DNA of 64,000 bases from Hyphomicrobiales bacterium. GTDB lineage: Bacteria > Pseudomonadota > Alphaproteobacteria > Parvibaculales > Parvibaculaceae. Location: NCBI GenBank assembly GCA_016124805.1, contig WGND01000004.1:62001-126000 (forward strand), read 5' to 3'. The notes under the pieces are model-generated. The model did no database searches. It was not told where the DNA came from and saw only the letters and a list, made by a program, of their open reading frames with translations. Shown piece after piece: positions 33,501 to 40,757 of this stretch. The position numbers and the translations under genes were made by a program. Numbering within the stretch: position 1 is the stretch's first letter; every line of letters starts with the position of its first letter.

Positions 33501-34451
33501 ACGACATCGCCCGGACCGGTGCTGGGCCTGTTCCTTGATCTGCCGCTGATCGCGGGCAGCGAAACGCCTTATGCGCCGCGTCTGGCGGTGGCGGCTGAGC
33601 CCTGGCCGGGCGAGGTGGCGCTTTATCGCGAGGCGGGCGATGGCCTGAGCCTTGACCGGACGCTGGATCGCATGGCCACCATCGGCCGCACGGTGACGGC
33701 GCTTGCCGCCGGGCCGACCAGCCGCTGGGATGAAGGCAACAGGCTGGAAGTGCAGCTCGTGAGTGGTGCGCTTTCAAGCGCGAGTGCGGCGGCGGTGCTC
33801 GCCGGGGCCAATGTTGCCGCGCTGGAAACCGCGGAGGGCGAATGGGAAGTGATCCAGTTTCGCGAGGCGGTGCTCACCGAAAGCGGGAACTATGAACTCG
33901 GCGGCCTGCTGCGCGGACAGGCAGGCAGCGAGGGCGCGATGCGGGACTTGCTGCCCGGTGAGGCGCGCTTTGTGCTGATTGATGGGGCCCTTGCCGAAAT
34001 CGGCTTGCAGGAAAGCGAGCGCGGGCTGACACGCGAATGGCGCTGGGGACCGGCGACGCTCGGCTTTGATGATGCCACCTATCAAAGTGTGACCCGCGCC
34101 TTTGATGGCATCGGGTTGAAGCCGCTGAGCCCCGTGCATTTGCGGGGCCGTCGCGACGCATCGGGCGACATTGCGCTGAGCTGGGTCCGGCGCACGCGCG
34201 TCAATGGCGATAGCTGGGCGGGGAGCGAGGTGCCGCTGGGCGAGGAAGAAGAGGCCTATGAGATCGAGATACGCGAGGGCGACACGGTCAAGCGCGTGCT
34301 GAACAGCGCGACGCCGACGGTGGTCTATGACGCCGCCGCCCAGATCGCCGATTTCGGCAGCGATGATTTCACGACATTCGACATCACGGCTTTTCAGATC
34401 AGCCGCAGCTTTGGCCGTGGCACAGGACGGAGCATGACAATCCATGTCTGA
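30558..34451 (+). CDS. GTA g15, megatron baseplate protein
   Basis: 1297 residues, the largest baseplate protein. An N-terminal hydrophobic, Gly-rich part (1-60) is followed by the tail-hub region (SDLQVMTSSEGAAIPRLYGR, about 60-80, then TYSYSVSFALGLCEGEITRI, about 117-136). The central TIM-barrel, glycosidase-like GTA domain lies at about 425-740 (for example DDNIDFVGIDNYLPVTDW and GKPIWFTELGCPAIDKGTNA). Beyond it is a phage-tail_3 type region (about 780-930) and beta-rich receptor-facing domains. The acidic residue in WFTELGCPA is at the usual glycosidase position. The stop overlaps the DUF2793 start by 8 bases. Confidence 0.94.
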   Translation: MATLALSAVGSALGNTLLPEGISILGSQITGAAIGQAVGATMGAYIDSMLFGGVGSSRGPRLSDLQVMTSSEGAAIPRLYGRARVAGQVIWATNYLETSTTTRSGGKGGGGASATTYSYSVSFALGLCEGEITRIGRIWADGKLLDLSGLTWRLYKGEVTQAPDPLIEAVEGEGEAPAYRGLAYIVFENLPVTPFGNRLPQLSVEVFRSFSDVESRVKAVNVIPGAGEFVYGTEVTREYLSETSSRPLNMHNSEGVADFTLAMDQLEATCPQVNAAALVVSWFGNDLRSEHCTITPRVETTLKYTGPATWQVAGVTRDVAQAVSQVDGRPSYGGTPSDASVVAALKDMKARGLACTFYPFVMMDIAPGNALPDPWSGTASQPAYPWRGRIKGSATGIAAFFGTAVPEDFTLNGESVTYAGPHEWSYRRMVLHDAYLCLAAGGVEAFLIGSELKGLTQYRDGAGDFPAVAALQALAADLRDVLGPDVKISYAADWSEYGSYQPDDGSGDLCFPLDPLWGDDNIDFVGIDNYLPVTDWREGTTHLDRLAGTSAIYDLAYLRDGITGGENYDWYYASQSDRDAQIRSPISDGAYGKPWVYRAKDFRSWWDNAHVERAGGVELGEPTDWVAQGKPIWFTELGCPAIDKGTNAPNLFLDPKSAESALPPYSTGARDDYLQRCFIEAQSDVWDPASAHFDAAKNPVSIVYGGRMVEASRLFYWTWDARPYPAFPADADAWADAAQWAYGHWLNGRLGAAPLGELVSAIMADVGFTRGETRDLTGIVDGYVIDRIMSPRDALAPLMLARFFDGCESEGLIRFTHLGQASVMMLAADDLAVADDSAQAGYRLTRGQESEYPCSVKISYFEGDADYRQATIESRRLAVNSERVATTTLAMVTHQADAQAMADIWLQQKWVERERATLTLPPSRLALDPGDVVTLDLGHRQVDLRLTGLSDEDRRAADAVASEASVFGAVARVTRAAQTQATTSPGPVLGLFLDLPLIAGSETPYAPRLAVAAEPWPGEVALYREAGDGLSLDRTLDRMATIGRTVTALAAGPTSRWDEGNRLEVQLVSGALSSASAAAVLAGANVAALETAEGEWEVIQFREAVLTESGNYELGGLLRGQAGSEGAMRDLLPGEARFVLIDGALAEIGLQESERGLTREWRWGPATLGFDDATYQSVTRAFDGIGLKPLSPVHLRGRRDASGDIALSWVRRTRVNGDSWAGSEVPLGEEEEAYEIEIREGDTVKRVLNSATPTVVYDAAAQIADFGSDDFTTFDITAFQISRSFGRGTGRSMTIHV

Positions 34452-35154
34452 CACAATCCATCTCGCCTTGCCGTTCCTTGAGGCGGCACAGGCGCAAAAA
34501 CATGTGACGGTGAATGAGGCGCTGCGGCGTCTGGATGCGCTGGTGCAGCTTGCCGTAGCGAGCGCGACGCTGACAACGCCGCCCGCCACACCGGCAGACG
34601 GCGCGCGCTATATTGTGGGCGCAGGCGCGGGCGATGACTGGGCAGGCCATGAGGCGGCGGTGGCGGCCTTCATCGACGGGGCCTGGATGTTCCTGGCACC
34701 CGAACCGGGCTGGCGTGCCTTTGATGAAGCCACAGGCGCGATGCTGGTTTTCACCGGCAGCAGCTGGGTCGGCGGGAATGGCACCGCGGTGAGCCCGCAC
34801 GGGGCAACAAGCGCGCTCGCCATTCTCGAAGCCGATCATGTGCTGAGCGCAGGTGCCAGCAATGACACGGCGCTGGAAATTCCCGACCGCGCCATTGTGC
34901 TCGGTGTGACGGGCCGCGTGATCGAGGCGGTGACGGGCGCGACAAGCTGGAATCTGGGCGTCGCAGCCGATGCCACACGCTATGGCAATGGCATCGGCGC
35001 GGTTACCGACAGCACGGTGCTGGGCGTGAGCGGCACGCCGACTGCCTATTACGGCGCGACACCGCTGCGGCTGACTGCCGTGGGGGGCGATTTTACCGGC
35101 GGCACAATACGTCTGGCGATCCATTACTGGATGCTGAGCGGCCCCGCCGCCTGA
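34444..35154 (+). CDS. DUF2793 protein, GTA tail-associated
   Basis: 236 residues. The N-terminal half is a clear DUF2793: LALPFLEAAQAQKHVTVNEA (about 6-25), LDALVQLAVASATLTTPPA, ARYIVGAGAGDDWAGHE and FIDGAWMFLAPEPGWRAFDE (about 74-93). The C-terminal half is beta-rich and probably a tail fibre or receptor-binding extension. It overlaps g15 by 8 bases, so it is part of the GTA operon. Two small genes of phage type follow. Confidence 0.85.
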   Translation: MSDTIHLALPFLEAAQAQKHVTVNEALRRLDALVQLAVASATLTTPPATPADGARYIVGAGAGDDWAGHEAAVAAFIDGAWMFLAPEPGWRAFDEATGAMLVFTGSSWVGGNGTAVSPHGATSALAILEADHVLSAGASNDTALEIPDRAIVLGVTGRVIEAVTGATSWNLGVAADATRYGNGIGAVTDSTVLGVSGTPTAYYGATPLRLTAVGGDFTGGTIRLAIHYWMLSGPAA

Positions 35155-35164
35155 GGAGATCATC

Positions 35165-35467
35165 ATGAATGAGACAGAAAAGCGCGCGGGCTTGATTGCC
35201 GCGCGACTGGAGACGCTTGCGCCCGGTGATGCCGGGGCCATGGCGGCGATGACCCATGTGCTGCTGCGCCAGCCTGCGCCATGCATGGCAGAGGGCATCA
35301 AGGCCGCGCCTGAGACCATCACGCTGGTGCGCGAGGTGATGGCGGGCGGGGCTTATGACCTGACGCAAGGCGCGACGCAATTCCATCTGCATACGGATGA
35401 CCCGGTCTGGGCGCGCAAGCTGACGCCGAAGGCGCTGATTGGCCGGTATTTTTATTATGCGCCCTGA
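35165..35467 (+). CDS. Short cell-wall-hydrolase-like (SleB-type) protein without catalytic motif
   Basis: 100 residues. The C-terminal half, VREVMAGGAYDLTQGATQFH (about 57-76) and DDPVWARKLTPKALIGRYFYY (about 78-98; 20 residues of it are the core), resembles the end of the SleB/Hydrolase_2 domain, where GATHFH...WA....RTARIG..IFYR is usual. The first half retains AAMTHVLLRQ, like the GQVAVAHVVLNR helix. The usual EARGE catalytic segment is replaced by TLAPGD, so the protein may be non-catalytic or represent a divergent subgroup. The ATG has GAGGAG upstream. Family membership is my pattern reading and needs a profile search. Confidence 0.5.
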   Translation: MNETEKRAGLIAARLETLAPGDAGAMAAMTHVLLRQPAPCMAEGIKAAPETITLVREVMAGGAYDLTQGATQFHLHTDDPVWARKLTPKALIGRYFYYAP

Positions 35468-35510
35468 GCCATGCCTCAGGGGTGCCTTCGGCTGACATAT
35501 GAAAGGATGA

Positions 35511-35708
35511 ATGATGGAAACGGTTTCCCTTTTCCCTGATAGCTGGCTTGCCTGGATTCAGGCCGCCCTGAGCCTTGTCGGCGCGGCCTCCGCCGTGGCC
35601 GCCGCCACGCCGACGCCGAAGGATGACAAGATCATCGGCAAAATCTATCGCGTGGTGAATGTGCTGGCCCTGAATGTGGGCTTTGCCAAAAACAATTCGG
35701 CCAATTAG
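35511..35708 (+). CDS. Small membrane protein at the end of the GTA cluster
   Basis: 65 residues, or 64 if the second ATG is used. One predicted transmembrane segment (about 14-32, ending AASAVAAATPT) is followed by a short charged stretch and VVNVLALNVGFAKNNSAN. Small phage-borne proteins ending in L(A)LN.G.AKN are common near lysis or tail genes, but their role is not established. AAAGGATGA lies before the start. A hairpin at 35725-35764 closes the cluster. Confidence 0.6.
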   Translation: MMETVSLFPDSWLAWIQAALSLVGAASAVAAATPTPKDDKIIGKIYRVVNVLALNVGFAKNNSAN

Positions 35709-35724
35709 GCCGATAGCTGACGCA

Positions 35725-35764
35725 GCGTTGAGGTGGGTTCCTGTTTGATGGCCTGCCTCAACGC
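35725..35764. terminator. Hairpin closing the GTA cluster
   Basis: Perfect 9-base arms GCGTTGAGG and CCTCAACGC around a 22-base loop, starting 17 bases after the last GTA-type gene. There is no T-run, so termination is uncertain. Confidence 0.45.
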
Positions 35765-35866
35765 AGTGATCGTGCAGAATTAAACAGGCTCTGACGTTCC
35801 ACCCGCCGGTTTCGCTCTATATGCTCTCGGGCAAGCAAGAAGAGTCGGCAGGATGCAGGGAACGGC

Positions 35867-36667
35867 ATGGATCTCGGACTGAAAGGCAAAAGCGCGGTGG
35901 TGACCGGTGCCTATCGCGGCACGGGGCGCCATATTGCGCTGACGCTGGCCGCTGAAGGCGCGCATGTGCTGGTGCATGGCTTTGATCTGGCCGCCGCTGA
36001 CGTGGTGGCGCAGGAAATCCGTTTTTCAGGCGGCGCGGCAACCGCCATTGCCGGGGACATCACCAGTGACGCGGGCAGCGAAGAAACGCTGGCCGCGATC
36101 CGCGCGGCAGGTGGTGCCGATATTCTCATCAATAATTATGGTGTCGCCGAAGCCGGCTCCTGGACGGGGTCTGACTCCGCCGACTGGCTGGATGCCTATC
36201 AGAAGAATGTGCTCTCGGCGGTGCGCCTGTCGCGCGGGCTGATGGCGGACATGAAGACCCGCGGCTGGGGCCGCATCATCATGCTGGGCACGATCGGCTC
36301 CACGGAACCGGCCGCCCGCATGCCGCATTATTATGCCTCCAAGGGCGCGCTGGCGACGCTCACGATCAGCCTTGCCAAGGAACTGGCGAGCACCGGCATC
36401 ACCGTCAATCTGGTGAGCCCCGGCCTGATCAAAACCCCCGAAGTCGAAGCCAATTTTCTCGCCCGTGGCAAGGCCAAGGGCTGGGGCACCACATGGGCCG
36501 AGATCGAGCCGCATGTGCTCAAACATTTCATGGACAATCTGACCGGCCATGTGACGCTGCCTGAAGAGGTGGCCGATATTGTGGCCTTTGTCGCAAGCCC
36601 GCGCTCGGGCGCCCTGACCGCGTTCAATATGCGCGTGGATGGCGGCGCGACGGCGCTTGTCACTTAA
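35867..36667 (+). CDS. Short-chain dehydrogenase/reductase
   Basis: 266-residue classical SDR, an NAD(P)-dependent oxidoreductase. The cofactor motif is TGAYRGTGRHIA (about residues 13-24), the NNAG motif is replaced by NNYG (about 90-93), and the catalytic region has a Ser near GTIGSTEP (about 145) and YYASK (Tyr and Lys at about 154 and 158). The Asp in GDITSD marks adenine contact. The ATG has CAGGGAACGGC upstream. It precedes an acyl-CoA dehydrogenase pair by 38 bases, probably in the same operon, which suggests acyl-CoA or steroid/isoprenoid-type substrates. Confidence 0.88.
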   Translation: MDLGLKGKSAVVTGAYRGTGRHIALTLAAEGAHVLVHGFDLAAADVVAQEIRFSGGAATAIAGDITSDAGSEETLAAIRAAGGADILINNYGVAEAGSWTGSDSADWLDAYQKNVLSAVRLSRGLMADMKTRGWGRIIMLGTIGSTEPAARMPHYYASKGALATLTISLAKELASTGITVNLVSPGLIKTPEVEANFLARGKAKGWGTTWAEIEPHVLKHFMDNLTGHVTLPEEVADIVAFVASPRSGALTAFNMRVDGGATALVT

Positions 36668-36705
36668 TATCAATCACAACAACAAGCAGCGTCAGGCTGA
36701 GCAAC

Positions 36706-37854
36706 ATGCAGACTTTCCGTTTCGACCTCTGTGAACTGCCCGAAGAGACAAAGGGTCTCCGCAATGATGTGCGGCAATTTCTCGCCCGTGAACTGGCTGA
36801 TGTGCCCGCCCATCTGCGTGCGCTGACATGGAGCGGCTCCGACCCGGCCTTCAGCAGGAAGATGGCCGCGCAGGGCTGGATCGGCATGACCTGGCCCAAA
36901 CAATATGGCGGCCATGAGCGCAGCGCCTTTGACCGCTATGTCGTGATCGAGGAAATGCTGGCCGCCGGTGCGCCGGTGGGCTCGCACTGGATCGGCGACC
37001 GCCAGAGCGGACCGCTGCTGCTGCGCTTTGGCACCGAAGAACAGCGCCAGCTCATTCTGCCCAAGGTGGCGAAAGGCGAATGCTTTCTCTGCATCGGCAT
37101 GAGTGAACCGGATTCAGGCTCCGACCTGGCCGCGACACGCACCCGCGCCGACAAGGTTGAGGGTGGCTACAAGGTCAATGGCACCAAGCTCTGGACTTCG
37201 GGCGCCCATCGCGCGCATTACATGATCGCGCTTTTCCGCACCCATTCCGATCCGCAAAACAAGCATGCGGGGCTGACACAGTTTCTCGTCGATCTGAAAA
37301 CGCCGGGCATCACCATCCGCCCGATCCGCGACCTGACGGGGCATGCCCATTTCAATGAAGTCGTGTTTGAGGATGTCTTTGTGCCCGATGCCATGCTGGT
37401 GGGCAGTGAAGGCAGCGGCTGGGGACAGGTGACGGCGGAACTCGCCTATGAACGTTCGGGGCCGGAGCGCTATCTGTCGAGTTTCATTCTGCTCGTCGAG
37501 TTGATCCGCCGTCTGGAACAGGAAGGCGGCAGCGAGGCGGAGGCCGAGATAGGGCGGCTGGTGGCTCATCTTGTGACGCTGCGGCAGATGTCGCTCTCGG
37601 TGGCAGGCATGCTGGAAGCCGGTGAAAACCCGGCACTGGAAGCCTCGGTGGTGAAAGACCTCGGCGCGATCTATGAGCAGGACATGGCTCTGAAGGCGCA
37701 TGAAATGATCGGCGCGATGCCCGCCATGGGCGATGGCGATGCCTTTGAAAATGTGATGGGGCAGATCACGCAGATCTCGCCCTCCTTCTCGCTGCGCGGC
37801 GGCACGCGCGAAATCCTGCGCGGCATTATCGCCCGCGGCCTGGGCTTACGGTGA
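36706..37854 (+). CDS. Acyl-CoA dehydrogenase, subunit with the SEPDSGSD flavin motif
   Basis: 382 residues. It retains the N-terminal helical domain, the mid beta-domain with CIGMSEPDSGSDLAATRTRA (about 124-143) and KVNGTKLWTSGAHRAHYMI, the flavin-contacting part, and a C-terminal helical domain ending LRGGTREILRGIIARGL. The R-x-x-FG...FQ adenine-side motif expected around residue 270 is missing; the sequence there reads ERYLSSFILLVELIRRLEQ. The next gene has that motif, so the two probably form one heteromeric enzyme. ATG 36706 is preceded by weak AGGCTGAG. It is 10 bases ahead of the partner. Confidence 0.88.
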   Translation: MQTFRFDLCELPEETKGLRNDVRQFLARELADVPAHLRALTWSGSDPAFSRKMAAQGWIGMTWPKQYGGHERSAFDRYVVIEEMLAAGAPVGSHWIGDRQSGPLLLRFGTEEQRQLILPKVAKGECFLCIGMSEPDSGSDLAATRTRADKVEGGYKVNGTKLWTSGAHRAHYMIALFRTHSDPQNKHAGLTQFLVDLKTPGITIRPIRDLTGHAHFNEVVFEDVFVPDAMLVGSEGSGWGQVTAELAYERSGPERYLSSFILLVELIRRLEQEGGSEAEAEIGRLVAHLVTLRQMSLSVAGMLEAGENPALEASVVKDLGAIYEQDMALKAHEMIGAMPAMGDGDAFENVMGQITQISPSFSLRGGTREILRGIIARGLGLR

Positions 37855-37864
37855 GGGACGCATC

Positions 37865-38902
37865 ATGAATGAATTTCAGACAATCCTTGCCGATAGCGTG
37901 GCCCGGCTGATGGGCCATGAGGTGGACCGCCATCTGCTTGAAGCCGCCGAGACAGGGGCCTTCCCTGACAAGCTGTGGGCGGCGCTGGAGGCAAATGGCC
38001 TGACGCGCATTCTGGTGCCCGAGGCGATGGGCGGCACCGGCGGCACATGGAGCGATGCGCGCATCGTGCTCAGCGCGGCGGGCAAGGCGAGCGCGCCGGG
38101 CCCGATTGCCGAAACGCTGGTGGCCGGTTTTCTGCTCGCCCAGGCAGGCATCACGCCACCCGAGGGACCGCTGACGCTGATTGAAGGGGAATTGACGCTC
38201 GCCAATGGCACGCTCTCCGGCACGGCGAAACATGTGCCCTGGGCGCGCGCCGCGACGCATGGCGTGGCGATGGTGAGCCGACATGGCGCAAGCCAGGTGC
38301 TGTTGGTGCCGCTGGGCGAGAGCCGGGCAGGGGAAGCCGACAATATTGCGCGCGAGCCCCGCGACAGCCTGACCTTCGGGAATGTGGCGGTGCAGGCCGC
38401 TGCCACGGCACTGCCTGAAAATGCGCTGCGCCTCTATGGTGCTCTGGCGCGTGCCTGCCAGATGGCGGGCGCGCTGGACTATCTGACGACGCAGTCGGTC
38501 GCCTATGCCAACGAACGCAGCCAGTTTGGCAAACCCATCGGCAAGTTTCAGGCGATCCAGCAGCAGCTCGCCGTGCTGTCGACACAGGCCGCTGCCGCCG
38601 GCATGGCGGCGTCCTATGGCTGCGCCAGCGCCGACAAGGCGGGCGAGGGCCATGACCCGGCCTTTGAAATCGCCATTGCCAAAATCCGCGCCGATGATGC
38701 GGCAGGCATTGCCACAAGCATTGCCCATCAGGTGCATGGCGCCATCGGCTTTACTTATGAACATGCGCTGCATTTTGCCACGCGCCGCCTCTGGGCCTGG
38801 CGGGCCGAATATGGCGCGGGCCGCGAATGGGCCAAATGGCTGGGCGCGGGCGTGATCGCGCGCGGCGCCGACAATCTCTGGTCCGATGTGACCGCACGCT
38901 AG
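37865..38902 (+). CDS. Acyl-CoA dehydrogenase, partner subunit with the RxQFG FAD motif
   Basis: 345 residues, shorter than a standalone acyl-CoA dehydrogenase. The C-terminal helical domain carries ANERSQFGKPIGKFQAIQQQ (about 215-234) and HQVHGAIGFTYEHALHFATR (about 285-304), the FAD-binding adenine-side and dimer motifs. In contrast, the middle domain lacks the TEPxAGSD-type flavin motif. The two neighbouring genes therefore complement each other, as in the alpha2-beta2 acyl-CoA dehydrogenases of steroid side-chain degradation. The ATG at 37865 has GAGGGACGC upstream and follows the first subunit by 10 bases. Confidence 0.87.
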   Translation: MNEFQTILADSVARLMGHEVDRHLLEAAETGAFPDKLWAALEANGLTRILVPEAMGGTGGTWSDARIVLSAAGKASAPGPIAETLVAGFLLAQAGITPPEGPLTLIEGELTLANGTLSGTAKHVPWARAATHGVAMVSRHGASQVLLVPLGESRAGEADNIAREPRDSLTFGNVAVQAAATALPENALRLYGALARACQMAGALDYLTTQSVAYANERSQFGKPIGKFQAIQQQLAVLSTQAAAAGMAASYGCASADKAGEGHDPAFEIAIAKIRADDAAGIATSIAHQVHGAIGFTYEHALHFATRRLWAWRAEYGAGREWAKWLGAGVIARGADNLWSDVTAR

Positions 38903-38944
38903 AAACCAGAAAAAAGTAAATCATCCATCCTGAGAGGTCTCCCC

Positions 38945-39616
38945 ATGAAAGTTTCTGAAGCACTGAAAAGCCGGATCACCTGCCGCGCCTATCTCGACAA
39001 GCCCGTGTCGGAAGAAACCGTCCGTGAGCTGATTGAAGTCGCCAAATACGCGCCGTCCGGCGGCAATCTGCAACCCTGGAATGTGGATGTGCTGACAGGC
39101 GCCAAGCTGGCTGAATTTCTGGCGATGATCGCCGAGAAGCAGAAGACCAATCCGCTGGGCGACGGTTCGGAATATGACATCTATCCCAAGGGCCTTGGTG
39201 ATCCCTATCGTGCCCGTCGCAGCAAATGCGGCGAGGACATGTATGCCTCCATCGGCGTGGCCCGCGACGACAAGGCCGGACGGCTCTCGCATTTCCTGCG
39301 CAATTTCGAAGCCTTCGGCGCACCGGTTTTGATGTTCTTCTCCGTTGAGCGCTATATGGGGCCGCCGCAATGGTCGGATGTGGGCATGTTCATGCAGTCG
39401 CTCATGCTGCTGGCGCGCGAACATGGTTTACACACCTCCGCGCAGGAAGCCTGGGCGATCTGGCCAAATGCGGTAAGGGAGTTTATTGGCATGCCCGATG
39501 ACCGTATGCTCTTCTGCGGGCTGGGTTTGGGTTATATGGATACGTCTGCGGCTGTTAACACTTTGCGGACGGAACGGGCACCTTTTGAAGAAATCGTCAC
39601 GCTTCACGGCTTCTAG
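38945..39616 (+). CDS. Nitroreductase family FMN oxidoreductase
   Basis: 223 residues. The classic N-terminal FMN site is KSRITCRAYLDKPVSEETVR (about 8-27) and KYAPSGGNLQPWNVDVLTG (about 36-54). FFSVERYMGPPQWSDVGMFM and CGLGLGYMD near the C-terminus complete the family. It reduces nitro compounds, quinones or related substrates with NAD(P)H. The ribosome binding site is TGAGAGGTC before the ATG. It starts 42 bases after the acyl-CoA dehydrogenase pair and may belong to the same operon, but the link to that pathway is not established. Confidence 0.88.
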   Translation: MKVSEALKSRITCRAYLDKPVSEETVRELIEVAKYAPSGGNLQPWNVDVLTGAKLAEFLAMIAEKQKTNPLGDGSEYDIYPKGLGDPYRARRSKCGEDMYASIGVARDDKAGRLSHFLRNFEAFGAPVLMFFSVERYMGPPQWSDVGMFMQSLMLLAREHGLHTSAQEAWAIWPNAVREFIGMPDDRMLFCGLGLGYMDTSAAVNTLRTERAPFEEIVTLHGF

Positions 39617-39674
39617 TTTCGGCTATTCTGACTGTTCATCAAAGGTTCAGTTGGGATGGCTTAAGCCTGTGCAC

Positions 39675-40040
39675 ATGATGACCAAGCTCAAACCGCTCCT
39701 GATGGCCCTGAGCCTCGCCGCCTTCCTCCTGCCGGGGGAACGGGCGGCGGCTGATCCCTTGCGGTCCGAGCCTGCGACACTGACCGACACGCTGATTCGC
39801 CAGATTGACTGGCAAAACGGGCAGAATGACCCGCGAAATGCCGTGCGCGAGGGCAAGGTGCTGCCTTTGGGGCAGGTTCTGGCGAAGGTTCGCGAGCGTT
39901 ATCCGGGCCGGATGCTGGATGCCACACTTGCCCAGGAGGGCAATCGCCCCGTTTACTATATAAAGATGCTGATGGGGGATGGCCGCGTCGTGCTGGTGAA
40001 AGCCGATGCGCGAAACGGTAACATACTGTCCGCATCCTGA
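39675..40040 (+). CDS. Secreted PepSY-domain protein upstream of a two-component system
   Basis: 121 residues: a Sec signal peptide (about 1-27, ending GERAAADP) and one PepSY-type domain (VLPLGQVLAKVRERYPGRML, about 63-82, to VYYIKMLMGDGRVVLVKADA, about 93-112). PepSY modules are often periplasmic modulators or inhibitors of histidine kinases or proteases. The mature part is short and ends GNILSAS. The response regulator begins 45 bases later, and the three genes look like one operon. No strong ribosome binding site is visible; the second ATG (39678) is equally possible. Confidence 0.78.
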   Translation: MMTKLKPLLMALSLAAFLLPGERAAADPLRSEPATLTDTLIRQIDWQNGQNDPRNAVREGKVLPLGQVLAKVRERYPGRMLDATLAQEGNRPVYYIKMLMGDGRVVLVKADARNGNILSAS

Positions 40041-40085
40041 GGCGGCAGAAGCCTCGCGCCCGCTTTCTGCCAGGAGAGATGAACC

Positions 40086-40757
40086 ATGCGTCTGCTCGTT
40101 GTTGAAGATGATCCCGACCTGAACCGCCAGATTGTGGCCGCGCTTGAGGAGGCCGGCTATGTGGTGGACAAGGCGCTGAATGGCGAGGAAGGCCATTTTC
40201 TCGGCGATACCGAGCCCTATGACGCGGTGGTGCTGGATCTCGGCCTGCCGGAAATGGACGGCGTGACGATTCTGGAAAAATGGCGGCGCGACGGGCGCAA
40301 CATGCCGGTGCTGATTTTGACCGCGCGCGACCGCTGGAGCGACAAGGTGGCGGGCTTCGATGCCGGGGCCGATGATTATGTCGCCAAGCCCTTTTTCATG
40401 GAGGAAGTGCTGGCCCGCATCCGCGCGCTGCTGCGCCGCTCGACGGGTCATGCTTCCAGCGAACTTGAATGCGGGCCGGTGCGCGTCGATACCCGCACCT
40501 CCAAGGTGACGGTGAATGGCCGCGCGGTGAAGCTGACCTCGCTCGAATATCGCCTGCTTGCCTATATGATGCATCATGCCGACCGCGTGATCTCGCGCAC
40601 CGAACTTGTCGAGCATTTGTATGACCAGGATTTCGACCGCGACTCCAATACCATTGAAGTCTTTGTCGGCCGCATCCGCCGCAAGCTCGGCAAGGATGTG
40701 ATCGAAACCGTGCGCGGGCTGGGCTACAGGCTGGTGGCCCCTGAAGATGCCGTTTAA
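40086..40757 (+). CDS. OmpR-family response regulator (FeuP/PhoP-like)
   Basis: 223 residues. The receiver domain (1-116) has the phospho-acceptor Asp51 in AVVLDLGLPEMDG, the acidic pair EDD at 7-9 and Lys in YVAKPFF (about 101). A winged-helix DNA-binding domain follows (about 125-220, SLEYRLLAYMMHHADRVISR and NTIEVFVGRIRRKLG). It is close to the PhoP/FeuP group in pattern. The 3' end overlaps the kinase gene by 11 bases. AGGAGAG precedes the ATG. Confidence 0.9.
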   Translation: MRLLVVEDDPDLNRQIVAALEEAGYVVDKALNGEEGHFLGDTEPYDAVVLDLGLPEMDGVTILEKWRRDGRNMPVLILTARDRWSDKVAGFDAGADDYVAKPFFMEEVLARIRALLRRSTGHASSELECGPVRVDTRTSKVTVNGRAVKLTSLEYRLLAYMMHHADRVISRTELVEHLYDQDFDRDSNTIEVFVGRIRRKLGKDVIETVRGLGYRLVAPEDAV

